From assembly GCA_947625145.1 (NCBI GenBank), contig CANQNC010000002.1, positions 50,616 to 114,615 of the forward strand: a stretch of 64,000 nucleotides of DNA. The letters are read 5' to 3'. The translations under genes were made by a program, and so were the position numbers. The notes below the pieces were generated by a model. That model saw only the letters and a program-made list of their open reading frames with translations, was not told the DNA's origin and searched no databases. This document shows, one piece after another, positions 47,960-57,080 of this stretch; the stretch's first letter is position 1, and each line of letters opens with the position of its first letter. The DNA comes from an uncultured Clostridia bacterium (GTDB lineage: Bacteria; Bacillota; Clostridia; Christensenellales; CAG-917).

Positions 47960-48430
47960 ATGGCAGAAGACATGGAAAAAGCAAAACAGGTCTATCAAAA
48001 GCTGATCGCAATGCTTGACGCAAGAGATTGGCACTATGAGAGGGACGACGAAAAGATGGCTGTCAAAGCGGGCATCAAGGGCGACGACCTTCCCATTCAC
48101 TTCACAATGTCCGTGCGCCCCGACATGGAGATCGTGCAAATTATGTCATGGATGCCTTTCGAGGTCCCCGAGGACAAGCGCGTTGACATCGCGATCGCGG
48201 TCTGCGTCGCCAACTACACGCTTGCGCAGGGCTGCTTCGACTTCAGCATCGAAAACGGCAACCTCTTGTTCCGCATGACGACAAACTATATGAAGAGCGA
48301 ACTCAGCGACGATCTGCTCGAGCACATCATCTTCCTCTCTGCGGCGACCGTGGATCGTTTCAACGACAAGTTCTTCATGGTCACAAAAGGCATGCTCTCC
48401 ATCGACGATTTCATCAAGCAAGTGGGCTGA
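47960..48430 (+). CDS. YbjN-domain-like protein, copy 2
   Basis: MEKAKQVYQKLIAMLDARDWHYERDDEKMAVKAGIKGDDLPIHFTMSV... aligns end-to-end with copy 1 (VPEDKxVDxAxAVCVAN, DxFNDKFxM). Confidence 0.75.
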   Translation: MAEDMEKAKQVYQKLIAMLDARDWHYERDDEKMAVKAGIKGDDLPIHFTMSVRPDMEIVQIMSWMPFEVPEDKRVDIAIAVCVANYTLAQGCFDFSIENGNLLFRMTTNYMKSELSDDLLEHIIFLSAATVDRFNDKFFMVTKGMLSIDDFIKQVG

Positions 48431-48516
48431 TCGGGACTTTATCCGTCAAAAGACGGAGTTTAAGGCGCGGATCTGAAAAATCGCGCTCTATCAAAGCTCA
48501 AATCAAAGGCTTGAAA

Positions 48517-48555
48517 CAAGCGGTTTGACATTCCGTCAAACCGCTTGTCTTTTTG
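48517..48555 (+). terminator. Intrinsic terminator after the ybjN pair
   Basis: CAAGCGGTTTGAC-ATTCC-GTCAAACCGCTTG then TCTTTTTG. Confidence 0.9.
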
Positions 48556-48581
48556 CCGTAAAACCCAATGCGATATGGCTT

Positions 48582-50285
48582 TCAAATCACCGTCACGCTT
48601 TTTGCAAGATTGCGGGGCTTGTCGGGGTCCAGTCCAAGCGTAAGCGAGGCGGTCAACGCAAGATATTGCAGGGGCAAGACCGAGATGATGGGAGCAAGCG
48701 CCTCCTCCCTCATTCGGGGGAGAAGAATGTGCTTGTCCGCGCCTATCTCGCCCACGCAGGAGACGGCAAGCGTGTACGCGCCCCTCGCCCTCAGCTCTTC
48801 CACAGTGGCGACCAGCCTGCATTTTGCCCTCTCCTCCGTCGCCACGACGATCGCCGCCGCGCCCTCGTCCATCAGCGCGATCGTGCCGTGCTTCAACTCG
48901 CCCGCGGGGTAGGCGTCCGCCTGTCTGTACGTGATCTCTCTCAGCTTCAGCGCGCCCTCTCGCGCGGTGATATAGTCCTGTCCTTTGCCGATGAAAAACA
49001 GCTTCGAGTTCATCAACCTTTCCTCGTATGCGACCGCGTCCAACGCCTCTCGCGCGGCTCGTTTCACTTCGGATATCTCGCTTTGCTCCACGGCATGTCC
49101 CGCGCGCTTCTTTGCTAGAAGATACAGCGCGAGCAACTGACAGCAATAGGATTTTGTCGCGGCGACCGCGATCTCCGCGCCCGCTTCCAACAAAAACGAG
49201 CTGTCCGCTTCAAGCGCGGCGGAACTTCCCGCCACGTTGGTTATGGCAAGCGTGGGTATGCCTTGACGTTTGCAGGAGTGCAGGGCGCTCAGCGTGTCCG
49301 CGGTCTCCCCGCTTTGCGTGACGAAGATGGCAAGATCGCCCTCGTTTGCGTCGGGCTCGAACTCGCTTGCAACGACAGCCTCGCACCGCGCGCCCGTCTC
49401 CCGCTCGAGCACGAGCTTGCCGTAAAGGCAGGCGTGATACGCCGTCCCGCACCCCACGAGCAATATCCTTTTTGCGCCCGCAAGCTCGCTTGGAATATGG
49501 AAATTTTTGAAGCTGTCATACGTGCGCTGAAGCGCTTCGGGCAGTTCTTCAAGCTCCGCGCTCATGTGGCAGGCGCAGTCTTTGGGCGGGGAACAGCGTA
49601 TGAGTATGGGCTGTTTTTTTATCCGCCGTCCGTCCTTGAAGAGGTCAAGTCCGCTCGCGCTCAAAACGCCGTATTCGCCGTCCCCGAGCACGATTGCTCT
49701 GTCCGAATGCGGGCTCAGCGCAAGCACGTCGCTCGCGCAAAATCCCTCGCCTTCGCCCACGCTGACCGCCATGGACGCGCCGAAACGGCGGATATATATC
49801 TTGTCCTCTCCCTCTTTCACCGCAAGGAAGGTCGCCGCGCCTTTGAGGCGTTCTCCCACTCTGCGCACCGCCTCCGTCATGTCGCAATTCTCAAGCGCGA
49901 GCATATGGGCGATGACCTCGCTGTCCGTGTCCGACAGCAAAGTTATCCCTTTTGCGGCGAGCTCCTCTCTCAAAACGGCGAAGTTTTCTATGACTCCGTT
50001 GTGCACGACCGCAATTTTCCCGTCAAAGGACAAGTGAGGATGCGCGTTGGCGGCGGTGGGTCTGCCGTGCGTTGCCCAGCGCGTATGGCCTATCGCGGTG
50101 TGCGCGTCGCTTTTTGGCAGCATATTCAGCTCCCGCACCCGTCCCGCCGTCTTGTACACGGCAAGCGAGTCCTCCACCAATGCGATCCCCGCGCTGTCGT
50201 AGCCTCGATATTCAAGCAATTTCAAGCCCTCGAGCACAATATCCCTTGCGTTGCGCCCGCCGACGTATCCTATGATCCCGCACAT
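48582..50285 (-). CDS. glmS: Glutamine--fructose-6-phosphate aminotransferase (isomerizing)
   Basis: MCGIIGYVGGRNARDIVLEGLKLLEYRGYDSAG ... 'VTQSGETADTLSAL' ... C-terminal DPDKPRNLAKSVTVI. Confidence 0.97.
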   Translation of the reverse strand: MCGIIGYVGGRNARDIVLEGLKLLEYRGYDSAGIALVEDSLAVYKTAGRVRELNMLPKSDAHTAIGHTRWATHGRPTAANAHPHLSFDGKIAVVHNGVIENFAVLREELAAKGITLLSDTDSEVIAHMLALENCDMTEAVRRVGERLKGAATFLAVKEGEDKIYIRRFGASMAVSVGEGEGFCASDVLALSPHSDRAIVLGDGEYGVLSASGLDLFKDGRRIKKQPILIRCSPPKDCACHMSAELEELPEALQRTYDSFKNFHIPSELAGAKRILLVGCGTAYHACLYGKLVLERETGARCEAVVASEFEPDANEGDLAIFVTQSGETADTLSALHSCKRQGIPTLAITNVAGSSAALEADSSFLLEAGAEIAVAATKSYCCQLLALYLLAKKRAGHAVEQSEISEVKRAAREALDAVAYEERLMNSKLFFIGKGQDYITAREGALKLREITYRQADAYPAGELKHGTIALMDEGAAAIVVATEERAKCRLVATVEELRARGAYTLAVSCVGEIGADKHILLPRMREEALAPIISVLPLQYLALTASLTLGLDPDKPRNLAKSVTVI

Positions 50286-50519
50286 ATGCATCTCCTGTTT
50301 CAATATATGCGCCTCCATTCAAAATCGCGAGGGAAGATGAAAATGTCAAAGAGGGGACTCTCGGGAATATCCCACACGCATGCGGCAAGTGACGGAGAAA
50401 AATGGCGCTTCTTGCCAAATGACGTTTAAGATACGGGGCGGAAGTCGTCCGATTTTGAAAATATGCGCAAAAACGCTTGACTTAATTGTGCTTTTTAAGT
50501 ATTATATTTAAGCATAATT

Positions 50520-50603
50520 TTGAGAATAGGCGAGCTTTTGGGCGGAACTAGCCCCTCCGTTTCAGGCGGTCTTGATCAAAAATCAATTCGGAGGTTAGCT
50601 AAA
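50520..50603 (+). promoter_or_regulatory. rplM 5' leader (candidate L13 autoregulatory leader)
   Basis: Preceded by TTGACT-17-TATTAT (~50478-50506). Contains gggcggaactagcccc and ccgtttcaggcgg, which can pair locally; RBS cggagg. Family assignment not verified. Confidence 0.4.
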
Positions 50604-51071
50604 ATGGCTAAGGATTTGTCTTCAATGGCAAAAAACAATAAGTCTTATATGGCAAAACCCGGCGAAGTTGAGAGCAAATGGTACGTTGTGGACGCAACAG
50701 GCATGGTCTTGGGCCGCCTCGCGTCGCAAGTTGCCGCCATTTTGAAGGGCAAAAACAAGCCCGAATACACTCCCAACGTTGACTGCGGCGACCATGTGAT
50801 CATAATCAACTGCGAGAAGGTGGTTCTGACGGGCAAGAAGCTCGAGGACAAATATTATCGCTATCACACAGGCTTCATCGGCGGATTGAAAGAGATCCAA
50901 TACAAAAAGCTGATGGCTGAAAAGCCGGACTTCGCGGTGTACAAGGCGGTCAAGGGCATGCTTCCCAAAAACAGCCTTGGCGCGGCTATGCTCAAAAAAC
51001 TGCGCGTCTACGTCGGCAGCAAGCATAATCATGCCGGTCAGTGCCCCGTGGAACTCAAACTCAACGACTGA
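50604..51071 (+). CDS. rplM: 50S ribosomal protein L13
   Basis: [49 protein letters not shown] ... [12 protein letters not shown] ... [17 protein letters not shown]. Confidence 0.97.
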   Translation: MAKDLSSMAKNNKSYMAKPGEVESKWYVVDATGMVLGRLASQVAAILKGKNKPEYTPNVDCGDHVIIINCEKVVLTGKKLEDKYYRYHTGFIGGLKEIQYKKLMAEKPDFAVYKAVKGMLPKNSLGAAMLKKLRVYVGSKHNHAGQCPVELKLND

Positions 51072-51081
51072 GAGGTGAAAT

Positions 51082-51492
51082 ATGGCAACTAAAAAGGCAA
51101 AAAAGGTTCAATATCTCGGCACAGGCAGAAGAAAGACTGCCATCGCAAGAGTTCGCCTCGTCCCCGGAGAGGGGAACATTGTGGTGAACAAGCGCACGCT
51201 TGACGAATATTTCACTCTCGACACCCTCAAATTCATCGTCAATCAACCCCTTGTCGCGACGTCCACGCAGGACAAGTTCGACGTGTTTGTCAACGTCCAC
51301 GGCGGCGGCTTCACGGGACAGGCGGGCGCGATACGTCACGGCATTGCAAGAGCGCTGTGCGTTGCGGACGCGGAGGCGTACAGAGCCATCCTCAAAAAGG
51401 AAGGGTATCTGACCCGCGACCCAAGAGCCAAAGAGCGTAAAAAATACGGTCTGCACAAGGCGCGCAAGGCTCCGCAATTTTCAAAGAGATGA
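51082..51492 (+). CDS. rpsI: 30S ribosomal protein S9
   Basis: [34 protein letters not shown] ... [25 protein letters not shown]. Confidence 0.98.
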   Translation: MATKKAKKVQYLGTGRRKTAIARVRLVPGEGNIVVNKRTLDEYFTLDTLKFIVNQPLVATSTQDKFDVFVNVHGGGFTGQAGAIRHGIARALCVADAEAYRAILKKEGYLTRDPRAKERKKYGLHKARKAPQFSKR

Positions 51493-51523
51493 CGGAAGCG
51501 CAAACTCAATCCACATTCAACAA

Positions 51524-51553
51524 GAAGCCCCGTTTTGCGGGGCTTCTGCTTTG
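51524..51553 (+). terminator. rplM-rpsI terminator
   Basis: GAAGCCCCG-TTTTG-CGGGGCTTC hairpin plus T-rich tail. Confidence 0.8.
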
Positions 51554-51758
51554 CAATTTATATCCGAGAAAGCGAACACTTTGAGCGTTTTGGCAATAGT
51601 TTTTGTTTTTCAAATCGCAAAAACCGGTCGTCGTACAATTTTGCCGTTTTTCTCTGTTGACCGTAGACGATTTTGATAATATAATATGTTTAAGACAAAT
51701 TCAAGCCCGTCTTTGCGGACATGTCGCGGACAAGGCTTGAGTTTTCAAGGAGAAAGTT

Positions 51759-52790
51759 ATGCCGAAATTCAAATGTCCCGTATGCGGTGCGGTCAACGCG
51801 GTGGATCCCACCCTCCCCGTGATCAAGTGCTCATGCGGTCAAAAGTTTAGAAACACGCTCTACAAACCGCCCGTACCCTCCACGCTCGAGGCAAAACCGC
51901 CCGTGCCAATCGGCACAGTGAAGGAGCTTACGGGGCAGGAGCCGTCCTCGACTCCCGCTTCGGAGGTGAAAAAACCCGAGGCGAACGCGGCTCCCGCGCA
52001 AGCCCGGCCCGTGGTTTCCGCGCCGGCTCCTACACCCGTTGCGGTCGCTCCCGCGCCTGTTGCGCCTAATCCCGTAACGCCCGCGCCTGTTGCTCCCGCT
52101 CATGAGGCGGTTGCGCCCGCGTTTGTCGCGCCCGAGGAATACGAAGAGCCCGAGGAGCCTGTCGCGGAGGAAGTCGAAGAGGAGGTCGCGGAGGGGTCCT
52201 CGGAGGCTCCGACAGATGAAATACAGGCAAACGCGCAAGTCGAGGAAGCAAAAGTCAGCCCCGAAAAACTTCGCGCGCGCCTCAAAAACAAAAAGAGGGC
52301 GGCGGTTGCGGTTTTGGTGTTCGGCATATTCTTCATCGTCGCGCTTGCGGCGAGGCTGTTTGCGGTCGCGTTCGATCCCGCAGAGCATACGTTTGCGCTT
52401 GACGCGCTTCGTCGCGAATTGCTCAACATGTGGTCGAGGGCGATCTTCCTGCCCGCGGCGCTTGTCGGATTGCAACTTTTGTGCCTGTCGTCCACGGTTG
52501 TCAACGTGTGCAACATTCGCCTCAAAGGCTTGAAGGCGGAGGAGGACGTCTCCCAAAAGGCGAAGGGGAGCAAACTTGCGGGCTTTTCCATTGGGCTGTT
52601 GATAGGCGTTGCGATCTTGGTGTTCTGCATCGTCATGTTCCTTGCGGATTTTGCAAGCGCGTTTGCGACAAACGGGGTCAAAAATCTTGTGGGGACCCTG
52701 CTTGACGTACTCAAAAACGATTATTTCCTGCTTATGTTTTTGGCGGCGGCGGACGTCGCGATAGTTTCGCACAGGCTAAGTCGCGCTTGA
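51759..52790 (+). CDS. Zinc-ribbon protein with Ala/Pro/Val/Glu-rich linker and C-terminal TM segments
   Basis: MPKFKCPVCGAVNAVDPTLPVIKCSCGQKF zinc ribbon, then PAPVAP/EEPVAEEVEEE low-complexity sequence, then three hydrophobic segments. Confidence 0.85.
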   Translation: MPKFKCPVCGAVNAVDPTLPVIKCSCGQKFRNTLYKPPVPSTLEAKPPVPIGTVKELTGQEPSSTPASEVKKPEANAAPAQARPVVSAPAPTPVAVAPAPVAPNPVTPAPVAPAHEAVAPAFVAPEEYEEPEEPVAEEVEEEVAEGSSEAPTDEIQANAQVEEAKVSPEKLRARLKNKKRAAVAVLVFGIFFIVALAARLFAVAFDPAEHTFALDALRRELLNMWSRAIFLPAALVGLQLLCLSSTVVNVCNIRLKGLKAEEDVSQKAKGSKLAGFSIGLLIGVAILVFCIVMFLADFASAFATNGVKNLVGTLLDVLKNDYFLLMFLAAADVAIVSHRLSRA

Positions 52791-52811
52791 AACAAAATAT
52801 AGGAGGGTTTT

Positions 52812-53387
52812 ATGTTGGATTCTGTGTTGAAGGCACGTTCTGTCAAATTCAGGATATGCGTGAAGAGCGCGATCGGCGTCGCGCTCGTGGCGCTTTCCGT
52901 CCTGCTTCCGCAATTGACGCACGCGATCGGCGGCGCGCAGGCGGGATCGACTTGGATGCCCATGTATCTCCCCGCTTTGCTTGCGGGCTGTCTGCTGGGC
53001 TGGCAGTGGGGGCTTGGCGTAGGGATAATCGCGCCCATCGTCAGTTTCGGCTTCACGACTCTTGCGTTCGGCGAGGCGATGCCCATGCTTTCGAGGTTGC
53101 CGTACATGACGCTGGAGCTTGCCGCGTTCGGCGGAGTGAGCGGAGCGTTTGCCTCTCTCATACGCAAAAACGCGCTGTATTCCTTCCCCGCCGTGCTCGC
53201 CGCACAGATCGCGGGACGGGCGGTATATTTTGTCTACGGCTTGATCGCGGGGAGGAGTTTTTCCGCTCTGTTTGACAGCGCGACCGCGGGGCTTGCGGGG
53301 CTGTACGCGCAAGCGGTGATCGTCCCTGTCGCGGTGATCGCGCTCGCCGCGCTCTTGAACCGCGAAAAGAAGGAAAATGACAAATAA
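52812..53387 (+). CDS. ECF-type transporter S component-like membrane protein
   Basis: 'LTHAIGGAQAGSTWMPMYLPALLAGCLLGWQWGLGVGIIAPIVSFGFTTLAFGEAMPMLSRLPYMTLELAAFGGVSGAF' pattern of S components. Confidence 0.75.
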   Translation: MLDSVLKARSVKFRICVKSAIGVALVALSVLLPQLTHAIGGAQAGSTWMPMYLPALLAGCLLGWQWGLGVGIIAPIVSFGFTTLAFGEAMPMLSRLPYMTLELAAFGGVSGAFASLIRKNALYSFPAVLAAQIAGRAVYFVYGLIAGRSFSALFDSATAGLAGLYAQAVIVPVAVIALAALLNREKKENDK

Positions 53388-53790
53388 CGCGATAAAATAT
53401 CTTAAACCGCCGATAAAGTTGGCGATCTGTCCTCCTGCGGCCGAGCCGTTGCTGTTTTCGGACAGGGGGATATCCGCATTGCTTTCCGTCGTATCCTCGC
53501 CCTCGAAGCCCCTTGCGGGCGCGGACGTCGCGGATACCGTCGTGGGGAAGGCGGCGGCGCTTTTGATGATACAGGGCGGGGTGAAGAGGTTGCACGCCGT
53601 ACGGCTGAGCGAGATGGCGATCCCCGCGCTGGACGCCTCGGACGTGGAGTGGGAGGCGGAACAGATCGTCCCCTTCATCTTGGGAAGAGACGGCAAAAGC
53701 ATGTGCGTCACAGAACAGACTGTGGCGGACATTTCCTCTCCGAGCGAGGCGCTTGTCGCGCTTCAAAAAAGATTTGCCTCGGCAAATTGA
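53377..53790 (+). CDS. DUF1893-like protein
   Basis: 'FSDRGISALLSVVSSPSKPLAGADVADTVVGKAAALLMIQGGVKRLHAVRLSEMAIPAL' and 'IVPFILGRDGKSMCVTE' match DUF1893. Overlaps the upstream gene by 11 nt. Confidence 0.8.
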   Translation: MTNNAIKYLKPPIKLAICPPAAEPLLFSDRGISALLSVVSSPSKPLAGADVADTVVGKAAALLMIQGGVKRLHAVRLSEMAIPALDASDVEWEAEQIVPFILGRDGKSMCVTEQTVADISSPSEALVALQKRFASAN

Positions 53791-53867
53791 CAACGCTTGA
53801 CAAACACCAAACCATAAAGCCGCATGCGATTTTGCGGCGTGCCCTCTGCGGGCGGGAGCATACATAG

Positions 53868-54530
53868 ATGAGAAGCAAAAGTAAAAAACTCAGGACGGCG
53901 ATGGCGATCATGCTTTTGATCGCGAGTTTCGCCTTGCTTGCGGGCGGCGTTTTGGACGCGCTGAGCGTGGTCAAGGACGGAAGCCTTGCCGAGCTTACGC
54001 AACAGTCCGCAGAGCTCCACAAGGATTACAACGAGCTTAAAGACGACCTGTCCGAAAAAGGACGGGAGAGAATGAAAGCGGACATGTCCGAGTTGGATTG
54101 GCGGCTTGTGGGCATGTATGTGCCTCTCATCTGCCTCGGGCTTGGATTTTTGGCGACGTTGTTTGCGGCGATCGGGATGTTTTGCGCTCCTTCCCCGAGC
54201 GCTTTTGGCTCTTCGAGAATTTCCGCCGCGGACATCAGGCAGGAGGCGAACGCTCTGTTCGACGCGCGGAAGGACGAGCTGAAACTGTCTGACGCTCAGC
54301 TTCAAAGGAAGGTGCGCGAGGCGGTGGAGTTTGTCCTGAGCGAGATGCTCGACCCCGAAGAGGGAGTTGTGGAAAGCGTGCCCTTGGAAACCGTGATAAT
54401 CCCGCAAAAGGAAGAGCGCAAATACGACTTGGTGTGCCCCGTGTGCGGAGGCAAGATAGTCGCGCAAAGCGGGGAGGGACATATAGATTGTCCGTCCTGC
54501 CACAACAGGTTTGTCAACCCGTTTGTGTAA
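53868..54530 (+). CDS. Membrane protein with C-terminal zinc ribbon
   Basis: Two TM segments; C-terminus 'YDLVCPVCGGKIVAQSGEGHIDCPSCHNRFVNPFV'. Confidence 0.75.
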   Translation: MRSKSKKLRTAMAIMLLIASFALLAGGVLDALSVVKDGSLAELTQQSAELHKDYNELKDDLSEKGRERMKADMSELDWRLVGMYVPLICLGLGFLATLFAAIGMFCAPSPSAFGSSRISAADIRQEANALFDARKDELKLSDAQLQRKVREAVEFVLSEMLDPEEGVVESVPLETVIIPQKEERKYDLVCPVCGGKIVAQSGEGHIDCPSCHNRFVNPFV

Positions 54531-54653
54531 AATATCCGCAAAAATGCCACAATACGCATGCAAACGGAAATTTTTTCTCGACAAACAGAGAAGCATGTGA
54601 TATTATATTTTTAGTATAAGTCTATACAGACTGAAAATTATGGAGGAAAACCA

Positions 54654-55490
54654 ATGCCGAAGTTCAAATGCCCAGTATGCGGCGAGATCATCGTGGCAAG
54701 CGTTGAGGACAAAGTTGTCGTTTGCGCGTCCTGCGGAAAGAAGTTCAAAAATCCAAAGTATCAGCCTGCTCCTGTAGAGGCTCCCGTCCCTCCTGTGGAA
54801 GAGCCCGTCGCGGAAACTCCCGTTCAGGAGCCCGTCGCAATGCAAGCTCCCGTTCAAGAGAATGTTCAGGCGCCCGTTGAGGAACCCGTTGCCGAACCCG
54901 TCGCAGAAGCTGTGGCAGAACCCGTTGAGGCTCCCGTCGAAGCTCCCGTTGTTGAGGAAGCTCCTGTGGAAGAGTCTGTCGCAGAGCCTGTGGCAGAACC
55001 TGTTGCGCCCGTTGCTCCCGCGCCCGTAGCGCCTATCGTGCCCGTCGCGGCCGCAGCTCCCGTCGCTCCCGCGGCTCCCGCTCCCGGCGTTGTCCCCGGC
55101 GTGATGGCAAAAGGAGAGAGCAGATTTACAGCCGGACTCGGCTCGTTGATCGGTCATCGCCTCGTCAACTTCCTGCTCCTGCTGATTACATTGGGATTTG
55201 CCTATCCTTGGGTGCTTGTGCGCTCCATCAGATGGGAATACAATCACAAAGTCTTGGACGGCTACAAGCTGGTCTTTGACGGCAGAGGCGGTCAGTTGAT
55301 CGGTCAATGGATCAAGTGGGTGTTCCTCTCCATCATCACGCTCTTCATCTATTCGCTGTGGGTCCCCATCAAAAAGTATCAGTGGATCACCTCTCACACG
55401 CACATTCAATTCTATGAGGGCGTTCAACCCGCAGAAGAGGCTCCCAAGAAGGAAAAGAAATCCAAGGAAAAGAAATCCAAGAAAAAATAA
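54654..55490 (+). CDS. Zinc-ribbon / PVE-repeat / DUF898-like membrane protein
   Basis: MPKFKCPVCGEIIVASVEDKVVVCASCGKKF, ~100 aa of PVEEPVAE repeats, then 'GLGSLIGHRLVNFLLLLITLGFAYPWVLVRSIRWEYNHKVLDGYKLVFDG' (DUF898-like). Confidence 0.85.
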   Translation: MPKFKCPVCGEIIVASVEDKVVVCASCGKKFKNPKYQPAPVEAPVPPVEEPVAETPVQEPVAMQAPVQENVQAPVEEPVAEPVAEAVAEPVEAPVEAPVVEEAPVEESVAEPVAEPVAPVAPAPVAPIVPVAAAAPVAPAAPAPGVVPGVMAKGESRFTAGLGSLIGHRLVNFLLLLITLGFAYPWVLVRSIRWEYNHKVLDGYKLVFDGRGGQLIGQWIKWVFLSIITLFIYSLWVPIKKYQWITSHTHIQFYEGVQPAEEAPKKEKKSKEKKSKKK

Positions 55491-55519
55491 TCGCGACATC
55501 TCGCGCATTCAAAACAAGC

Positions 55520-55553
55520 AAGCGGTTTGACGATCTCGCCAAACCGCTTTTCA
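55520..55553 (+). terminator. Intrinsic terminator
   Basis: AAGCGGTTTG...CAAACCGCTTTT hairpin. Confidence 0.8.
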
Positions 55554-55961
55554 TATGCCTTTTTTCGTCGGAGTTTTGCAAGGCGGGGATCTGCATTTTC
55601 CACTCACTTTGGCTTTGCGTAAACAAAGATCTTCCGAATGGTCAAGCTCAAGTTTTGGACAAGTCCGCAGTGTTGGACAGCCCATTGCACAGCATTTTGC
55701 AAAGCGGCGGCTGTGCTTTTGTACGCTTCAAAACTTCGTTTCGATTTGGCGTAAACAAACATATGTGCGTAAACAAAAACACGTCAAGTCGAGGAATGAA
55801 AGATCGTAAAACAAAGAGGCTGTCGATCGGGACAGTCTCAAACGTTATTTTCAGTCTGCGGGCATAGTGGATATGCGGCGTGTTTAAGATAGCTTCACAC
55901 TTTGGGGGACAAAACGGCGTTGTCAAGCCGTTGCGCGAGTTGACCGCCTCAAACGTTGGGC

Positions 55962-57080
55962 TCAGCCCAGACTGACAGTCGCATATGCGGCGATAGCTTT
56001 GCCCGCGCCGAGATCTCCGACGTCTTCGTTTGTCGTGGCGCTTACGCCGACCCTTGACTTTGGCAAGTTCAAGGCGTTGGACAGCGAGGTCTTCATGTCC
56101 GAGATGTAGGGGGAGAGCAAGGGCTCGCGCGCGATTATGGCGACAGAGACGTTTTGGACGGCGTAGCCGTGCGAGGCGGCTATGCGGACTACGATTGAAA
56201 GGAGTTGCATGCTGTCCGCGCCGTCAAAGCGGGGATCGTCCACGGGGAACAGATGCCCGATATCCCTCTCGCCAAGGGCGGAAAGTATGGCGTCCATGAT
56301 CGCGTGCACGGGGACGTCTCCGTCGCTGTGCGCGACCAGCGAGAGATCGCACGGAATGGAAACTCCGTTCAGGCGTATCTCTTTCCCCTTTGCCGTCCTG
56401 TGGATGTCATAGCCGCATCCGACAAGCGGAGCGGGGCTGTGAAGGTCGCAAGGATAGGTGATCTTGACGTTTGCGGGATCCCCGTCCACATACGCGATAT
56501 TGTCAAAACCCGCGTTTTTTATTGCGGAAATGTCATCATAAAACGACGTTTTTGCGTTTTTGTATGCCGTTTCGAATATGTCTCTTCTTACGCAAACGGG
56601 GGTTTGCACAAGGCGGAAATCCTCCCTGTCCAAGGGCTCGACGGCGCCGCTTAGGCGGACGATGGAATCCGAAAGTTTGAGCAGGGGAAGCGCGACTCCC
56701 GTCTCCTTTGCCGCTTCGACGACCTTTTCCACAAGTTCGAGCGAAATGTACGGCCTCGCCCCGTCGTGGATCAGCACAAAGTCCGCGTCCTGTTGCAGGG
56801 CGGACATGGCGCCCTTGATCGTGAACGTCCTCGAACTGCCGCCCGGGCTCAAAACGATGCGCCTGTCCTCGGCAAGCCCCGCGCGGTCAAGAGCAGCGAG
56901 GAGCTCGTCCGCAAAGGAAGTCTCTATGCCCACGACGACGCGGCCGACGTCCTTGACGGAGAGGAAGGGCTTGATCGCCTCCACGACGACAGTGCTCGCG
57001 CCCGTCCTTGAAAACAGCTTGTTGGTTGCTCCGTAGCGTTGACTTGATCCGCCCGCCGCGACAATTACGTTGAGTTTCAT
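55962..57080 (-). CDS. ispDF: Bifunctional IspD/IspF (CDP-ME synthase / MECDP synthase)
   Basis: IspD: 'VIVAAGGSSQRYGATNKLF' and 'LIHDGARPYISLELV'. IspF: 'GCGYDIHRTAKGKEIRLNGVSIPCDLSLVAHSDGDVPVHAIMDAILSALGERDIGHLFP'. Start trimmed to MKLNVIVAAGG. Confidence 0.95.
   Translation of the reverse strand: MKLNVIVAAGGSSQRYGATNKLFSRTGASTVVVEAIKPFLSVKDVGRVVVGIETSFADELLAALDRAGLAEDRRIVLSPGGSSRTFTIKGAMSALQQDADFVLIHDGARPYISLELVEKVVEAAKETGVALPLLKLSDSIVRLSGAVEPLDREDFRLVQTPVCVRRDIFETAYKNAKTSFYDDISAIKNAGFDNIAYVDGDPANVKITYPCDLHSPAPLVGCGYDIHRTAKGKEIRLNGVSIPCDLSLVAHSDGDVPVHAIMDAILSALGERDIGHLFPVDDPRFDGADSMQLLSIVVRIAASHGYAVQNVSVAIIAREPLLSPYISDMKTSLSNALNLPKSRVGVSATTNEDVGDLGAGKAIAAYATVSLG

Noticed and set aside
50286-50480. 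glmS ribozyme upstream of glmS
   Set aside because: The minus-strand leader contains 'agaagcgcca' but not the rest of the conserved glmS ribozyme core, so it is not supported.
39117-55553. Recurring 'AAGCGGTTTG...CAAACCGCTT' hairpins as a mobile repeat family
   Set aside because: Copies at ~33004, 39117, 48517 and 55520 each sit directly after a gene and end in T-runs; best explained as ordinary intrinsic terminators with a lineage-preferred stem.
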